This document shows positions 9,917 to 21,347 of a stretch of DNA of 64,000 nt, piece by piece. Where the stretch lies: assembly GCA_029449235.1 (NCBI GenBank), contig JANATG010000003.1:1240001-1304000 (forward strand), read 5' to 3'. How positions within the stretch are numbered: position 1 is the stretch's first letter; every line of letters begins with the position of its first letter. Position numbers and translations under genes: made by a program. The notes under the pieces are model-generated. The model saw only the letters and a list, made by a program, of their open reading frames with translations. It did no database searches and was not told the DNA's origin. Source of the DNA: Linnemannia schmuckeri (lineage: Eukaryota > Mortierellomycota > Mortierellomycetes > Mortierellales > Mortierellaceae).

Positions 9917-11717
9917 CTACGCGTTACCCAGGAGTCTATGCTTTCCAGCAATATTTATAAAGCTGTACTCGGACAGACCAAGGCCCTTGTTTAAATGAGA
10001 GTAGACAATGTTCAACTCGGACCAGAAGGGGCGAAGGTGGTGATCCTCCAGACGCTCCCAGAACTTCACAAGGCCCATAAATTGTTCTTTGTCCTCCATA
10101 TCGCCGACATGGAACTCAAGCTGGAGCTGGGAAAAGGGGAGCACATTGAACTGGCCCATCATGGCGTCGAGGGCTGCATATTCGTTGCCCTCAATGTCCA
10201 TCTTGAGAACATCGATCCATTCATGTCCATTCTCTTTCATGACAGTCTTGAGAGTCTTCCAGACGTTGCCGTCGCTGTCAACCGTGTCCTTGTCACCAAT
10301 AAAATACTTGAAGAAATGGATGTTGGGGTTACCGGCGGCGTCTATTATGTGCAAGGGTTGAATGCTTTGTTAGGCGCCATGTATGAACCCGCATAATCTC
10401 CACAATATCCTCCAATGCCAGTGACTTGCTGGCAAGTAAGATCGAGACGCATAGCAAACATCAAACAGCAACTTACCGCCAGTGATTCCCTTGACAGATG
10501 CATCAAAGGCATAAACCTGACAGTTGGTACGGTCAATCATCTCCTTCTCCCAGGACGAGTCGTCAAAGACACCGAGAGAATATATAACGCACTTGTCCTC
10601 CTTGGTCATGCTTTCGAGGACTGTCATTCCACACATCCACTAAATATTCATGCATTACAAAATCCAATGGTGCATTAGTCCTGGTATCCTTGTTTGATTG
10701 ATTCCTTTTTTTGCCTGTAGGATGACTGGGTAAGAAAGAGAAGATGAATCGACAAGACGTACCTTGCCACCGTCATTGAAGCGACCGACGCGCTCGACCT
10801 CGTGGGGGCAATTGAAGGAGGGCTGGAAGTACCACCAGAAGGGCATCATCTCCTTGGCCTTAGGAAGCCATGCCCCGGTATTGCTATTAGGCATGTCAAA
10901 ATGAACACAAGTATACGTTTAGACAATTTCTTTCCAGTGGAAATCATACGTTATCATATTCGTTGTTTCCGCGCAGGCTTTTCCTTGATTTCCCTGTGTG
11001 TACCATGTTCTCGGTGACATGGTTTTCGCCTCGAAATGCTTTTTTCTCCGCTATCAATTCTCTCTTTATCCATAGGTGATCACATCGTGAGATAAGTGTA
11101 CTCTGAAACGAACACTCATGGCTTTTTTGTTTCGGTGACCGCCAGTTGCCTTTCTTCCTCGCTGTGAGATTGTCGTTTTTTCTTTTGGATAGTCCAACGA
11201 TCCAAAGTTGGGCGGTCGTCCGATGAGCATAGGATTTAGTCTTTTCGCCGTAGCGGCTCTCCTACTGATTTCCCGTCGCTGCATCGTTTTCAAGAGGATC
11301 AAGAATCGCAAACGCAGAAATCATTCGCCTTTGTTTCTTGAACTTCTACGATGAACCCAAAAAAAGTACGACTCGCAGGCTGGCCAGAATTATAGAACAA
11401 AGATGAAGAAATAGGTCGAAAAGCACTTACTAATTGTTCTTGCGGATGTACTGGGTACGTTTATAGATCTGCTTCTGGTAGACCTGTTCGGAGCTGAGGA
11501 GCTTCTTGGAGATCGCTGAGGAGCCATCAAAGTATCTGCGAGCCTTGTTGTAAAATTCAAACTCGTGAAGGGCGCTATCGTCCTTGAGATCGATTGGGAA
11601 ACCAGTCTGGAGGTGGGTCCTGGTGAAAAGGAGGAGGACTGAGGCAAGGAGGGCGGGGATGAGGAAACGAGGTCTGACGAGTTTCCGACTCAGCTCGGCG
11701 ATGGTGATGGTACCCAT
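9917..11717 (-). CDS. METTL24/FkbM-type SAM methyltransferase (copy 2, mosaic)
   Basis: The four exons are 11717-11431, 10883-10763, 10639-10477 and 10341-9917, giving 331 residues with the same splice phases as copy 1. Exon 1 matches copy 1 except for one residue (RKNN in place of LKNN at the exon end). Exons 3 and 4 read the same as copy 3, apart from a few silent differences at the 5' end of exon 3. Exon 2 differs from both. The protein therefore has the N-terminal anchor of one neighbour and the catalytic half of the other. The SAM-fold motif (YSLGVFDDSSWEKEM) and FkbM motif (LKMDIEGNEY) are intact, so it should be active if expressed. The donor after exon 2 is gtacgt. Confidence 0.82.
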
Positions 11718-12170
11718 GATGACCTTGTGTACACTGTTCTGGGCGAGGCAGATGGCAAGAGGGGGGAGATGAGAAGAGTGAAAATGAGCAACGGTTGGCG
11801 GCAGAGAGGTGGAGATGCAAGGAACGAGAGAGGAAGGGAGAGAAAGAAAGAAAGAGGGAAGGACAGATGAAAGGGGAGAGTTGAAGATGAGGATGAATGA
11901 TGAGTCTTGAGAGATCAGAGATTAGATGATGATACCAATAGAAAAGATAGAAAGGTAAAAAAGGGAACAAATAAACTTTTCCTCTGGGCGTCTGGAAAAA
12001 AAAAGGGAAAAAGAGGAACAGCGATATGAGTTTTTATTATTCCTTCACTCTCTGATGGCGAATCTTCTTTTACGATAGTGCAAACGATATTGATGAGTAT
12101 TGAAATGCAAAAAAAAAAAAAATGAAAGTCTATGTAAAATAGCAAAAGAAGGCAAAAAAAAAAAAAAGAT
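11718..12170. other. Promoter of methyltransferase copy 2 / 3' flank of copy 3
   Basis: This is the second copy of the spacer at 9463-9916. No gene is seen. Confidence 0.65.
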
Positions 12171-13620
12171 CTACGCGTTACCCAGGAGTCTATGCTTTCC
12201 AGCAATATTTATAAAGCTGTACTCGGACAGACCAAGGCCCTTGTTTAAATGAGAGTAGACAATGTTCAACTCGGACCAGAAGGGGCGAAGGTGGTGATCC
12301 TCCAGACGCTCCCAGAACTTCACAAGGCCCATAAATTGTTCTTTGTCCTCCATATCGCCGACATGGAACTCAAGCTGGAGCTGGGAAAAGGGGAGCACAT
12401 TGAACTGGCCCATCATGGCGTCGAGGGCTGCATATTCGTTGCCCTCAATGTCCATCTTGAGAACATCGATCCATTCATGTCCATTCTCTTTCATGACAGT
12501 CTTGAGAGTCTTCCAGACGTTGCCGTCGCTGTCAACCGTGTCCTTGTCACCAATAAAATACTTGAAGAAATGGATGTTGGGGTTACCGGCGGCGTCTATT
12601 ATGTGCAAGGGTTGAATGCTTTGTTAGGCGCCATGTATGAACCCGCATAATCTCCACAATATCCTCCAATGCCAGTGACTTGCTGGCAAGTAAGATCGAG
12701 ACGCATAGCAAACATCAAACAGCAACTTACCGCCAGTGATTCCCTTGACAGATGCATCAAAGGCATAAACCTGACAGTTGGTACGGTCAATCATCTCCTT
12801 CTCCCAGGACGAGTCGTCAAAGACACCGAGAGAATATATAACGCACTTGTCCTCCTTGGTCATGCTCTCAAGGACTGTCATTCCACACATCCACTATTAA
12901 TCCAACGGGCAAAAAAAAAACACATTCGATATTAGTATTTGTAACTCACTGTTTTTGGGTTCCATTTTTTGTGTTCCAATGGTGAGTGAGAGCCCTCACT
13001 TGATGAATTATTCAATGTCGTTTTTGGAGGGTGAGAAAAATAGGAAACAAAAAAGTCAACGAATCTGCCAGAAAAAAAGAATAGAACAGTTACCTTGCCG
13101 CCGTCGTTGAAGCGACCGACGCGCTCGACCTCATAGGGGCAATTGAAGGAGGGCTGGAAGTACCACCAGAGGGGCATCATCTCTTTGGCCTTAGGGAACC
13201 ATGCGCCAACATCGCTATTTGAAAGAGAACGTGGGGGAAAAGACCACAAATTGGGATCAACAAAACACATGTTTAGTCTTCGCAGCACGTTTGCATGTAA
13301 ATGTACATTTACATTAAAAAAAATAAAATAAGAGGTGCTTACGCATTGTTCTCACGGATGTACTCGATGCGCTTCTTGACCTGCTTTTGATAGAGAAGCT
13401 CGGAACTCTGGACCTTCCTGGCGACTTCGGCGGCATCGCTAAAGTGTCTGTTGACTTTGCCGTTTATCTCAAAGTCTTGACGCATGATATCGACCTCCTC
13501 GTTCAAGAGACGCTGACGGTGCATGCCCATGGTGACCAAGGCGGTGACGATAAAGGCGGCAATGAGGAAACGAGGGCGGAGAAGGCCACGGCCAAGATCG
13601 CGGATGGTTGTAGTAGACAT
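12171..13620 (-). CDS. METTL24/FkbM-type membrane-anchored SAM methyltransferase (copy 3)
   Basis: The four exons are 13620-13343, 13214-13094, 12893-12731 and 12595-12171, giving 328 residues. The N-terminus MSTTTIRDLGRGLLRPR precedes a short membrane anchor at about residues 18-33 and a stem that is diverged from copies 1 and 2. Exons 3-4 (about 195 residues) match copy 2 at the protein level, including YSLGVFDDSSWEKEM and LKMDIEGNEYAAL. The family O-methylates hydroxyl groups using S-adenosylmethionine. Intron 1 is much shorter here (128 bp) than in copies 1 and 2 (about 550 bp). Transcription would begin from the repeat-rich region 13621-14000. Confidence 0.82.
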
Positions 13621-15560
13621 GTTGAGATGAATATATCAATGGTGTACAGGGGATGATATATGGGCGAGGAGAGATGTTTGGGTTGAGCCAAACTTAAAGA
13701 AGGGGAAAGAGGGGAGAGGAGAGGGAGGGGAGAGAAGAGGGAGGGAGGGGAGAGAAGAGGGAGGGAGGGAAGGGAGGATGAAGATGAAAGGAATAGAAAT
13801 GAAAAGTTGATGATGAATGAAAAGAAAAAAAAAAAAAAGAAAAGAAAAAACGATGGGTATGCCTGCAATAGAAATAAACGATTGCGAGGGGCGGTTACAG
13901 CAATTGGTATCATTTTTAGAAATGGGGGAGGAATAAAGTTGCAGAAGGTCGTGATGGGTTGATGGGTTGATGGGTTGATGGGCTATGATTGGTCAAGATG
14001 GACAACAACATAAACACATTCCCGTCGTACGGTGTCAGCACAAAAATCAAATTGGACTTACCGGTCTTTCTCTTGTCTTCTTGCTCATAAATCACCGTGT
14101 TGTCTTCCCGTTCTTCTTTGTCGGTGCCTATTTGTCTTCTTTTTGATTTTTTCTTTCGTTGTCACTCCCTAGCCATCGATCACAAAAGCATGAACGACTG
14201 TCTAGTTGGTAATATGGCTTGGCAAGCAACTGACGGCGGATATTTAGAGCGCCTGCTTTCTTTTTTTTTTTTTTTCCCTTCTCTCCTCCCCCTTCCTGTC
14301 CTTCTTTCTTTCTCTTGTACCACATTTATCTCTCCATGCAATGAGAGGCTGAAATCTTAAAGAAGCCACAAGAAAATAAGACATCAAAAGCCCAACTGTA
14401 TTTTTACCTACCCAGGCTACCCTTTCACTATCCTCGCTTCTATATTCCATCTCTTTCATCAACGCCTACCATTTTTCTTTTTGGCATGACCATTGCTCAA
14501 ATTGAAAAGAGTCTTGGGTAGGTATGGTTTCTGAATGTAGGAATAAGCATCAGAAGTATACCTATCCAAAAAAAGGTCGGATGGATCATGTTTCCCATAA
14601 TCAGCGAGTGAACTGCAGCTCCCTTTGCTCACCCCCTTTTTTGCCTTCATGTATATAGAAGCACAAGACTGAGCAGAAAAACAAAACAGAGCTGTTGTCA
14701 ACCCCAGTCCTTTGCGACCACTGAGTGTGCATGCATCCTGATAGATAATTAACAGATGTGCAACGAGTTTCGTCTCCCTCAACTGGTGCGTAGCTTTGTC
14801 ACGAGTATCAACGAAAGGAAGGTTATTTTTGTTGGCTCCACTTGGCAGCACACGCACATAGGCAAACCCTCGAACTTGGCCGGATGTCTTTTCTCCATTG
14901 TCGTATATCTCTTTTAATTTTATTATTGTTTTGTCCTCTTCAAAAGTCTGGGCCGCCCTGGCAACCAGAAAAAGAGGTGCACTTTCTTTTCGAAATCGCA
15001 TAAAGGTCAAGCAAAGCAAACATTCCCTAACAGCCTTGTGTCCCAATTTCACAAGGTTTTTTTTTTTTTTTAATTTTTTTTTAAAAAAAAGGCAGTGCAA
15101 AAGCCAATCTCTCAATACGAGACTGATATGGGCTATGGGCTTTGAGTTATTTGATTTAACACTCCGTTTGAGAGCAATTTGGGCAGTGTCAGATTCCCAA
15201 GGATGGGGGCAGTTCAACAGCCGTAGGATTTCTTCTCCATTCAAGCTGCAAATGCCCGGGATATGTTCCGAAAATTTAATTTCCAATATGGAGATCGGCT
15301 TTGGTTCTTGCTGCCGAAAAACGCGATGAAAAAAAAAAAAAAAAAAAAATTAGAAAAACATTTTTTTATGTCAGGGCAATCCCATCAGTCTATCAGTAAA
15401 TAACTAGCGACGAGCGTTTATCAGTCTCATTCTGAATGCGATTTGCCTTGAACGTTTCCTGATGCACAGCTATTGATTGAAGCTGCAGCTCAAGGTCGCT
15501 TGCAGTAGTACGTTTTACAATTGCTTTGTTTATTTTGGCGTATGATAGTAAGCATGACAG
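13621..15560. other. Intergenic between methyltransferase copy 3 and KAE1
   Basis: This 1.9-kb stretch holds the promoter of methyltransferase copy 3, with gggagggaggggagagaaga-type repeats (13717-13778) and four copies of gatgggtt (13952-13983). A 275-codon open frame on the minus strand (15286-14459) has no recognisable motif and a Lys-rich stretch made from a T run; I treat it as probably non-coding. An A run lies at about 15329-15349. Confidence 0.5.
13952..13983. repeat. 8-bp tandem repeat gatgggtt, four copies
   Basis: There are four direct copies of gatgggtt (the last ends gatgggct) about 330 bp upstream of methyltransferase copy 3. It is a simple-sequence feature of unknown role. Confidence 0.85.
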
Positions 15561-16820
15561 TTATTCCCTCCAGGCAACAAAAACTTCATCTGTCCTAAAC
15601 CGCTGGGTGCACCAAGTCTTCTCAAGGGGGGTCGTATACCCAGTCTGGTAGGCCAAGATCCCAGCCTGTGCAATCATGATCCCGTTATCAATACAAAATC
15701 GTTCATCTGTCGCGAAGACTTTTCCGTCGCGTTGACTCGCCATCTGGTCCATCATCTCCTGTAGCCTCTTATTACAGCCTACACCACCGACAATCAACAC
15801 CTCCTTGGATCCAATATGTGCCATGGCTCGCTCAGTTGTCTCGACCAACATTGCAAATACGGTTTCCTGGAGTGAGAAACACAGATCCGCGGCGGTATAT
15901 TCTCCAGAGGCTAGGAGTGCGGGTGCGTTGGTCTCGATGTACGTCAACACTCCACTGAATGATACATCCATACCCTTGACTGTGTAAGGAAGATCCAGCA
16001 ACTTTGTTCCTCTATTATTGTCCAATAAACGAAATACAGTAGCTAAGCATCGCGAAACCGTGCCCGTGTTTCTTTTTTTGCACTTATCATCATTCTCCAA
16101 TAAATGTAATGTAACAGCAAGAAAGAAAAAGTTCTTACTGCTTGGCCAACTGCTCAATGTTATAACCGGGGGCAGGGTCGTTAGGCAAGTTAAGAACTCT
16201 TGCAAAACGATCCAGACAGTTTCCTACAGCAATATCCAGTGCCTCTCCAAAAATCCTGTACCGCTTTTCAGCATATGCAATGACCTGTGTGTTTCCTCCT
16301 GACACATACAGCACAACGGGGTTTTCTGCTCCTGTGATCTGTCTTCCCATCTCAATATCTAATGTTCAGTCAAGAAACAATATTGTGAGAGTTTTCTGTT
16401 CGTAGTTCTCATTTCGCATACCAGCAAGAAGCCAAAGAAGAAATGAAAAAGAAAGAACTTACGTCCAACACAATGGTTAACACCAACGAGCTCTTTGTTC
16501 CACATCAAGGCTAGGGTCCTAGCAACGGTCGCAACACTGGTCAGGGGTCCACCCATACCGGGACCCTTGGTGAAACAAATAACACTAATGTCCTTGGGGG
16601 TGATGTTGCCTTCGGCCATGGCATCCTTGACCAGTTGGAGAATATGGCTGCGGTGATGTTGGGCAGTGTCCTTGGGTAAGAATCCTTCGCCCGGTGGAGG
16701 GTGGTAGGTGTGTCTAAGGTTGGCGAGGATTGTGACGGTGGGAGGGGTTGTTGTCATGTCGTGGCGAATCAGGCCGACGCCCAACTTGTTTGCGCTTCCT
16801 TCGAGTCCAAGTGCGATCAT
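15561..16820 (-). CDS. KAE1: tRNA N6-adenosine threonylcarbamoyltransferase (KEOPS Kae1)
   Basis: The three exons 16820-16463, 16358-16139 and 16011-15561 join to 342 residues, the usual length for Kae1/OSGEP. Kae1 is the catalytic subunit of the KEOPS complex and transfers the threonylcarbamoyl group to A37 of ANN-decoding tRNAs. The ASKHA-type start (MIALGLEGSANKLGVG), the metal-binding HHRSH (His55 and His59), the VNHCVGHIEMGR segment spanning the first splice junction, SGGNTQ and the C-terminal GGVGCNKRL are all present. The absence of a mitochondrial presequence favours the cytosolic Kae1 over the Qri7 form. Donors are gtaagt and gtaag; acceptors end in tag. Confidence 0.95.
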
Positions 16821-17070
16821 TGTTGTAAGTCGGGGGTCGTTGTTTATGTTTAGGGCTCTATTAGCATTTGAGAGTTGCGTAAATAAGAGAGAGTGAACAA
16901 GTTCTACAAGATCTCTCGCTCTCGTCTCTCGGTCGAATCACATGAACTCTTGCTAAGCCACCATTCCTTCCACAGCATTTTTTCAAGTTGCAAGGCTGGA
17001 AAAAAAAACTCTCGCTAGGTGATACAGAAACGAGAAGCGACAAAAAACGCCTGTTTTTTATTTCACGGTC

Positions 17071-17948
17071 CTAGTAGTTCTCGATCGCGTAGCTCCTGCC
17101 GTTAGTGTTGACACGATTCGCCCATTCAAGTGGTCGCGAGGGGTCCTTGTGGAGATGAAGAGACCTAACTTGCCGAAAGGCATTTCCCATCTGGAGCTCG
17201 GGATACTGCCTCTTGACCTCATACAAAAGTCAGTTCTTTGATCACAGGACGCCCGAGATATAATTCAAAGCTCTCGACCATATCCTTCAGTTTCGCCTTA
17301 TCTGCACAGACCGTCCGGGGTTGGAAAGCAAAGGTATCATAGCTTCCGTGTCTTAGGTATGGTTCGTATGTCATCCCCTGGCGGAGCCATTTTCAAAGCC
17401 CTCGATATTATGGTCGTCGGTTGCGAGTCTCCAGCGTGAAATGGCATAAAAGTGTGAATTAAAGACAGCGCTGGATAGCTTGGCGAAGTATTCGAGCGAC
17501 GAGTCGTAAAAGATGTCCGGGTGGGCAAAAATCACTCAGTGGTCCTGAAGGTGGTCGCAAGCACACTGGATAAAGTCGCCCATGAGCGGGCGGGCGACGA
17601 TGACGGACGCTTTAGTCCTTGGATCGATGGAAGCAAAGGCCGGTAGAGGCTGGTCTTTGGTCTCGACAAGGCCATGAATTTGGTCGAGGAGCGGGTTTCT
17701 CATCAGACTGGCAAGATAGATGTCGATCTCTGCGGCGCGCGCAAGGGTCTTTGGCTTGGAGTAGGAGGTGATGAAGGAAAGCTTGACTTGGGGCGGTAGA
17801 CGAAACGATTATCTTCTGATGGGCTGCATCGTCCTTGGGAAAGCTTGATGGTGTTATTGATGTTGATGAGGTAGATGATGAGGTAGAGAGAGAAGGAGGC
17901 GATAATGAGGACGTACTTGGGCTTTGAGAGCATGCACCTCAAGCTCAT
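17071..17948 (-). pseudogene. Pseudogene of a type II membrane protein, putative glycosyltransferase-like family
   Basis: The minus strand begins with MSLRCMLSKPKYVL and a membrane anchor (about residues 12-28). The reading then moves between frames. VKLSFITSYSKPKTLARAAEIDIYLASL lies in one frame (quoted as three pieces of one segment: FITSYSKPKT, ARAAEIDIYL, LVETKDQPLP). A stop follows LQDH, then FAHPDIFYDSSLEYF and FYAISRWRLATDD, a further shift, YEPYLRHGSYDTFAFQPRTV, a stop after LTFV, then EVKRQYPELQMGN and a final stop at 17071. The pattern (membrane anchor, long luminal domain, HPDIFYD-like acidic motif, YDTFAFQP) resembles fungal putative nucleotide-sugar-dependent proteins, but I cannot name the family. 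It has multiple breaks and is not functional as it stands. Confidence 0.7.
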
Positions 17949-18264
17949 CGTGGAGGTAGAGACTTAGGAAGGAATTATAGCAAGAGGGCGGCCAGGAGCG
18001 TTGAAGGTAGGGAGGTGAAGGTAGAGAGGTAAAGGTAAGGGTAGGGGTAAGAAAGAAGAAGGAAAATGAAAAGAAACGAAAGATGAAGGAGTAGAAAAAT
18101 TAAACCGCCATGAAAAAAAAAAAGATTTCGCCGGTTTGGAACTCAGGCACTTACTCGCCTCGCTACTGGTTGCACCTGTCCTGGTGCTGCAGCCCAATTG
18201 ATACCTGGGTCATCCAGAGCCAATCATTCAATCTCTCCCGTATCCCAAACCTTGCTCTGTTGTG

Positions 18265-18310
<46 letters not shown>

Positions 18311-18434
18311 ACCAGCAAAACATTGTCCTCTCTTCTCTTGTCGCACACGTTCTTGGCTGGGTGTTATCCTCTGTCCGCTTCTTCTCTCTCATCATCCCTC
18401 ACCTGCCTCTTCCCTCCTTTTCTTCATCTCATTC
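17949..18434. other. Divergent upstream region of the pseudogene and the GT61-like gene
   Basis: The left half is purine-rich leader of the pseudogene. The right half carries a 44-nt A run (18265-18308) and a pyrimidine-rich leader before the ATG at 18435. No gene is seen. Confidence 0.6.
18265..18308. repeat. Poly(dA) tract, 44 nt
   Basis: A run of 44 A on the coding strand ends 126 bp upstream of the GT61-like start codon. This is similar in distance to the T runs before the GT10 genes, but on the opposite strand. Confidence 0.8.
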
Positions 18435-20846
18435 ATGGATGCTCAAAAGGCGTCCCTGACTTCACACCTCAAGATGCTCAAGAATTTCCTCGTCATGAAG
18501 CGCTGCCGTCGCTTCGTCCTCACACTTCCTATTTTTGTCGGTATCATTCTTATTCTCTCCCTTCAAACCCACTTATCTCAATACAACAACAACAACGTCG
18601 ACATCAAAGGAAGGCCGTTCTTGGAGCACAACAACCACTGGAGACCACCCACAGTTGCTCGACCCACTGAAGTCCCAGACGCTACCTGGACCTGTACCGG
18701 TGATGACTTGCCCGACAACGAAAAAGACTCTAGCAAGAATAGACGATCTCGTCAGTGTGTTGTCCAAAACTTATGCGTTGACCGCAAAGGTAAAAAGAAA
18801 GCACAACAGGACGTCAATTGCGCACCCATTCGCCTTAAAAAATTGAGCGACAGGAACGAAAAAAATGCCCTACATCAGGCGCCACCAATTCAAATGATCT
18901 GCTTACCACTCTTTTTTTTTACCTTTTGTAGGCGCTTTTATCAGGAGCAGTGAATGGTTTCCAAAGTCGATGCCCGAAATCAACTTGATTGGCTCAGATG
19001 TGAGCATGGACTTTTACTGGCGGCCAAGGGTGGAGCGTTCAGGAGGTAAACCAATGCAAGCTCATTATATTGACGAGACTCTCTTTGTCCATGGACTCAT
19101 TGCGCCTGATCACTTTTCTCACTGGCTGTACAATGGCATGATGCCACTCTACAGGTACTGGGGACATTTTTCAATATGACGTTAAATGGCATCTTTGACA
19201 TATTTGTCCTGGCAATACACTAATGCAACAAAAAACATCACTCTATTCCCATTAGTACGATAAAGCGCTTCAACGGGACAAAGGACTCTTGGACATTCAG
19301 AGCACGATCGTTTGTTAACCACGGACACCAAGGGAAATGGGAGATGCGCCACGTCTTCCAAACAGGATACGAACTGGTGGTCGATCAGGACGAGCTCACG
19401 ACCGAGTTTCAAACACTCCCACCTCAGAATGCACCCATCTGCTTTCGTCAGGCAGTTATTGGATTGGGCTCCCAGTGTGGACTGGTCGGTTGTGAAAACA
19501 ACATTCCTTCGGACGTCTACTCGGACTTTCGCGACCTCATCTCGGATTATTACTGGCGCACCCCGCAGACCTGGGAACGGCACCTTGCAGGCAGACAGGA
19601 GAGCATTGACATTGCCTTGGCGAAAGATCGACAGGTTGCGACTGAAACTAATACTACTAGTATCCCTACCGCCAATACTCAAAAGACGCCGTTGAGATGT
19701 CTCGATCTGGTCCGTTATTACAACTTTGAGCCCTCAACTGGACAAGATCGTTTGGTAGCGTTCCAAGAGAGCAAGAACCGAGTTGGACAAATCTCCCCTG
19801 ATACTGTTGACCCAGAAGTAGACCATTCTGCCAACGGACCACGAAGATTGGTCGTCGCCATTATCCAGCGTTTTGGCTCAAGACGGGTGGTCAACGACAA
19901 GGAGCTGGTAGAAGGCTTGGTCGCAGCAGGATACCGTGTCAAGTGGATCACATTCGACAGTGGCTGTGGTTTGCCCGAAACTGCATACCTTCTTCGCGAC
20001 GTCAACGTCATGCTCTCCCCTCATGGAAATTCGATCGGATCATCCATCTTTATGCCCTCCCACAACCCAGTGCCGACTATCGTCAGTCTCGACCCCTCCC
20101 GGTACTCCGAGTCCTGGTTTATCAACACTGCCTCTGCGATGGGCCAGCGGTTCATGCAGACCGTCTGTGGACCAAACCAATACCTGGACGATGCGACAAA
20201 AGCAAGGTGTCCTTACTACAAGGACGAAGCTGGTGCTTACAAGCTTATTGCCAGAGGTGCTTGGATCGAGAGATTTGTGTTGGGATTATCGGATGAGCAG
20301 GCCAAGTCGTACAGGGACAAAGCGGCAAAGGGAAAGCTTACGCCCGAGGCGATTGAAGAGTTCCGAAACTATGTTACGCACAGCCCCACTGCACAACAAC
20401 TCGCCAAAAAGGAGCTGGATATCTTGATCGGACCAGAGATTCCTACCGCACTGATCACAAAGTACGGCGACGGTGTGGTCTGGCATTTCCTGGAAACGTT
20501 CTGGAGAGACGTCCCTCGCTATGTCGATGTCCCACGTATGGTTGCGTTCATGCATGAGCTTCAGCAGGATCAGGAGCGGGAACAAATAGCAGCAGCAACA
20601 GCAAAAGCTAACACACCACAACTCAAATACCAACAATACCTTGGCTACGTCCGCCAGAGTCGCGCCTGTGGAATCAAGTATTGCAAAGGGGTCCTCCGGA
20701 GAAATGTGATAGAACCGTCTAGAGTCTTTGGGGTCCACTCTATTGACAATCCTTCTCGATGGGGTCAGTCTACGCTTGTTGACAAGAATGTTTTCGAAGG
20801 ATTGGAGGGTTTACCAAACTGGCTCCCAGATTCTCTCTATGCCTAA
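18435..20846 (+). CDS. GT61-like (DUF563) type II membrane glycosyltransferase
   Basis: The three exons 18435-18789, 18932-19154 and 19256-20846 join to 722 residues. A membrane anchor lies at about residues 26-46 (FVLTLPIFVGIILILSL), giving a type II topology with a luminal catalytic part. The region at about 398-475 has the GT61 layout: RFGSRRVVNDKELVEGL, a strand with VKWITFD, LRDVNVMLSPHGNSIGSSIF (PHGNS being the diagnostic part) and PTIVSLDP. GT61 members add xylose, arabinose or GlcNAc to glycans or proteins. The C-terminal 250 residues are unassigned. A second Met at residue 14 could also serve as start. Family call is moderate because no search could be run. Confidence 0.68.
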
Positions 20847-21347
20847 ACAGCAACAACCTTTATCCAATATAACATATCAAAAAGCTTTAACAAGCATGAT
20901 GCCCGGAATGGACTCGATCTGAAGTATCTAAATAATGTATATGAATTCTTGCCCCCCATGTCATCGTGTCACGTTTCATTTTTCTCACGGGGGGTGGAGT
21001 AGGGCTCAGCTCTCTTTTCCATCCCCCTGGACGGTGGCCTCCAAATGCTCTCCCTGGGAAAAGAGAAGCCTTCTTGATTTGGCAAGCAACCAGCAGCCCT
21101 GAACTTCAACACCCGACGACGACGTGGGTGTGATCAGTTGTCTTCACTTGAAGGGAAAGGAAGACTGGACCCAGCTCAATAATCAGCTCTACGATAACCC
21201 CCTTTCGGATCTCTTCCCAAGCACGCCTTTGGTTCCCTGCAAAGAGAAAAAAAAACATAATTTTGCTTGCTTCTTTTTCTCTTTTTCCTCTTTTCTTTTT
21301 TCTTCTTCATCACCCCTTACACCTTCATACACCACTCTTCTTACACG
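20847..21347. other. Intergenic, GT61-like gene to aminopeptidase
   Basis: This is the upstream region of the aminopeptidase, ending in a T-rich leader (21260-21345). A short palindromic pair (ggagtagggctcag.. ctccctgggaaaag) was not judged significant. No gene is seen. Confidence 0.55.

Larger units (their letters stand above)
8790..12873. repeat. Near-identical 1.8-kb direct repeat pair (8790-10618 and 11045-12873)
   Basis: Two copies about 2,254-2,255 bp apart share nearly every base I compared; the differences seen are an a/c change at about 9189/11444, an A-run length of 15 against 14, and divergence at the ends. Each copy covers exons 3-4 of one methyltransferase gene, the spacer, and the promoter, exon 1 and part of intron 1 of the next gene. 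Sequence outside both ends is homologous but clearly diverged. Confidence 0.88.

Noticed and set aside
8350..11045. Simple recent unequal crossing-over as the full cause of the methyltransferase repeat
   Set aside because: That would make the middle segment (10619-11045) nearly identical to one or both flanks. It is only about 80-90% similar in exon 2 and intron 1, and unlike either in intron 2.
14459..15286. 275-codon open frame on the minus strand
   Set aside because: It has no recognisable motif, a Lys-rich stretch made only by a T run, AT-rich composition like the spacers, and competing open frames on the other strand. It may still be a species-specific gene, but nothing in the sequence supports that.
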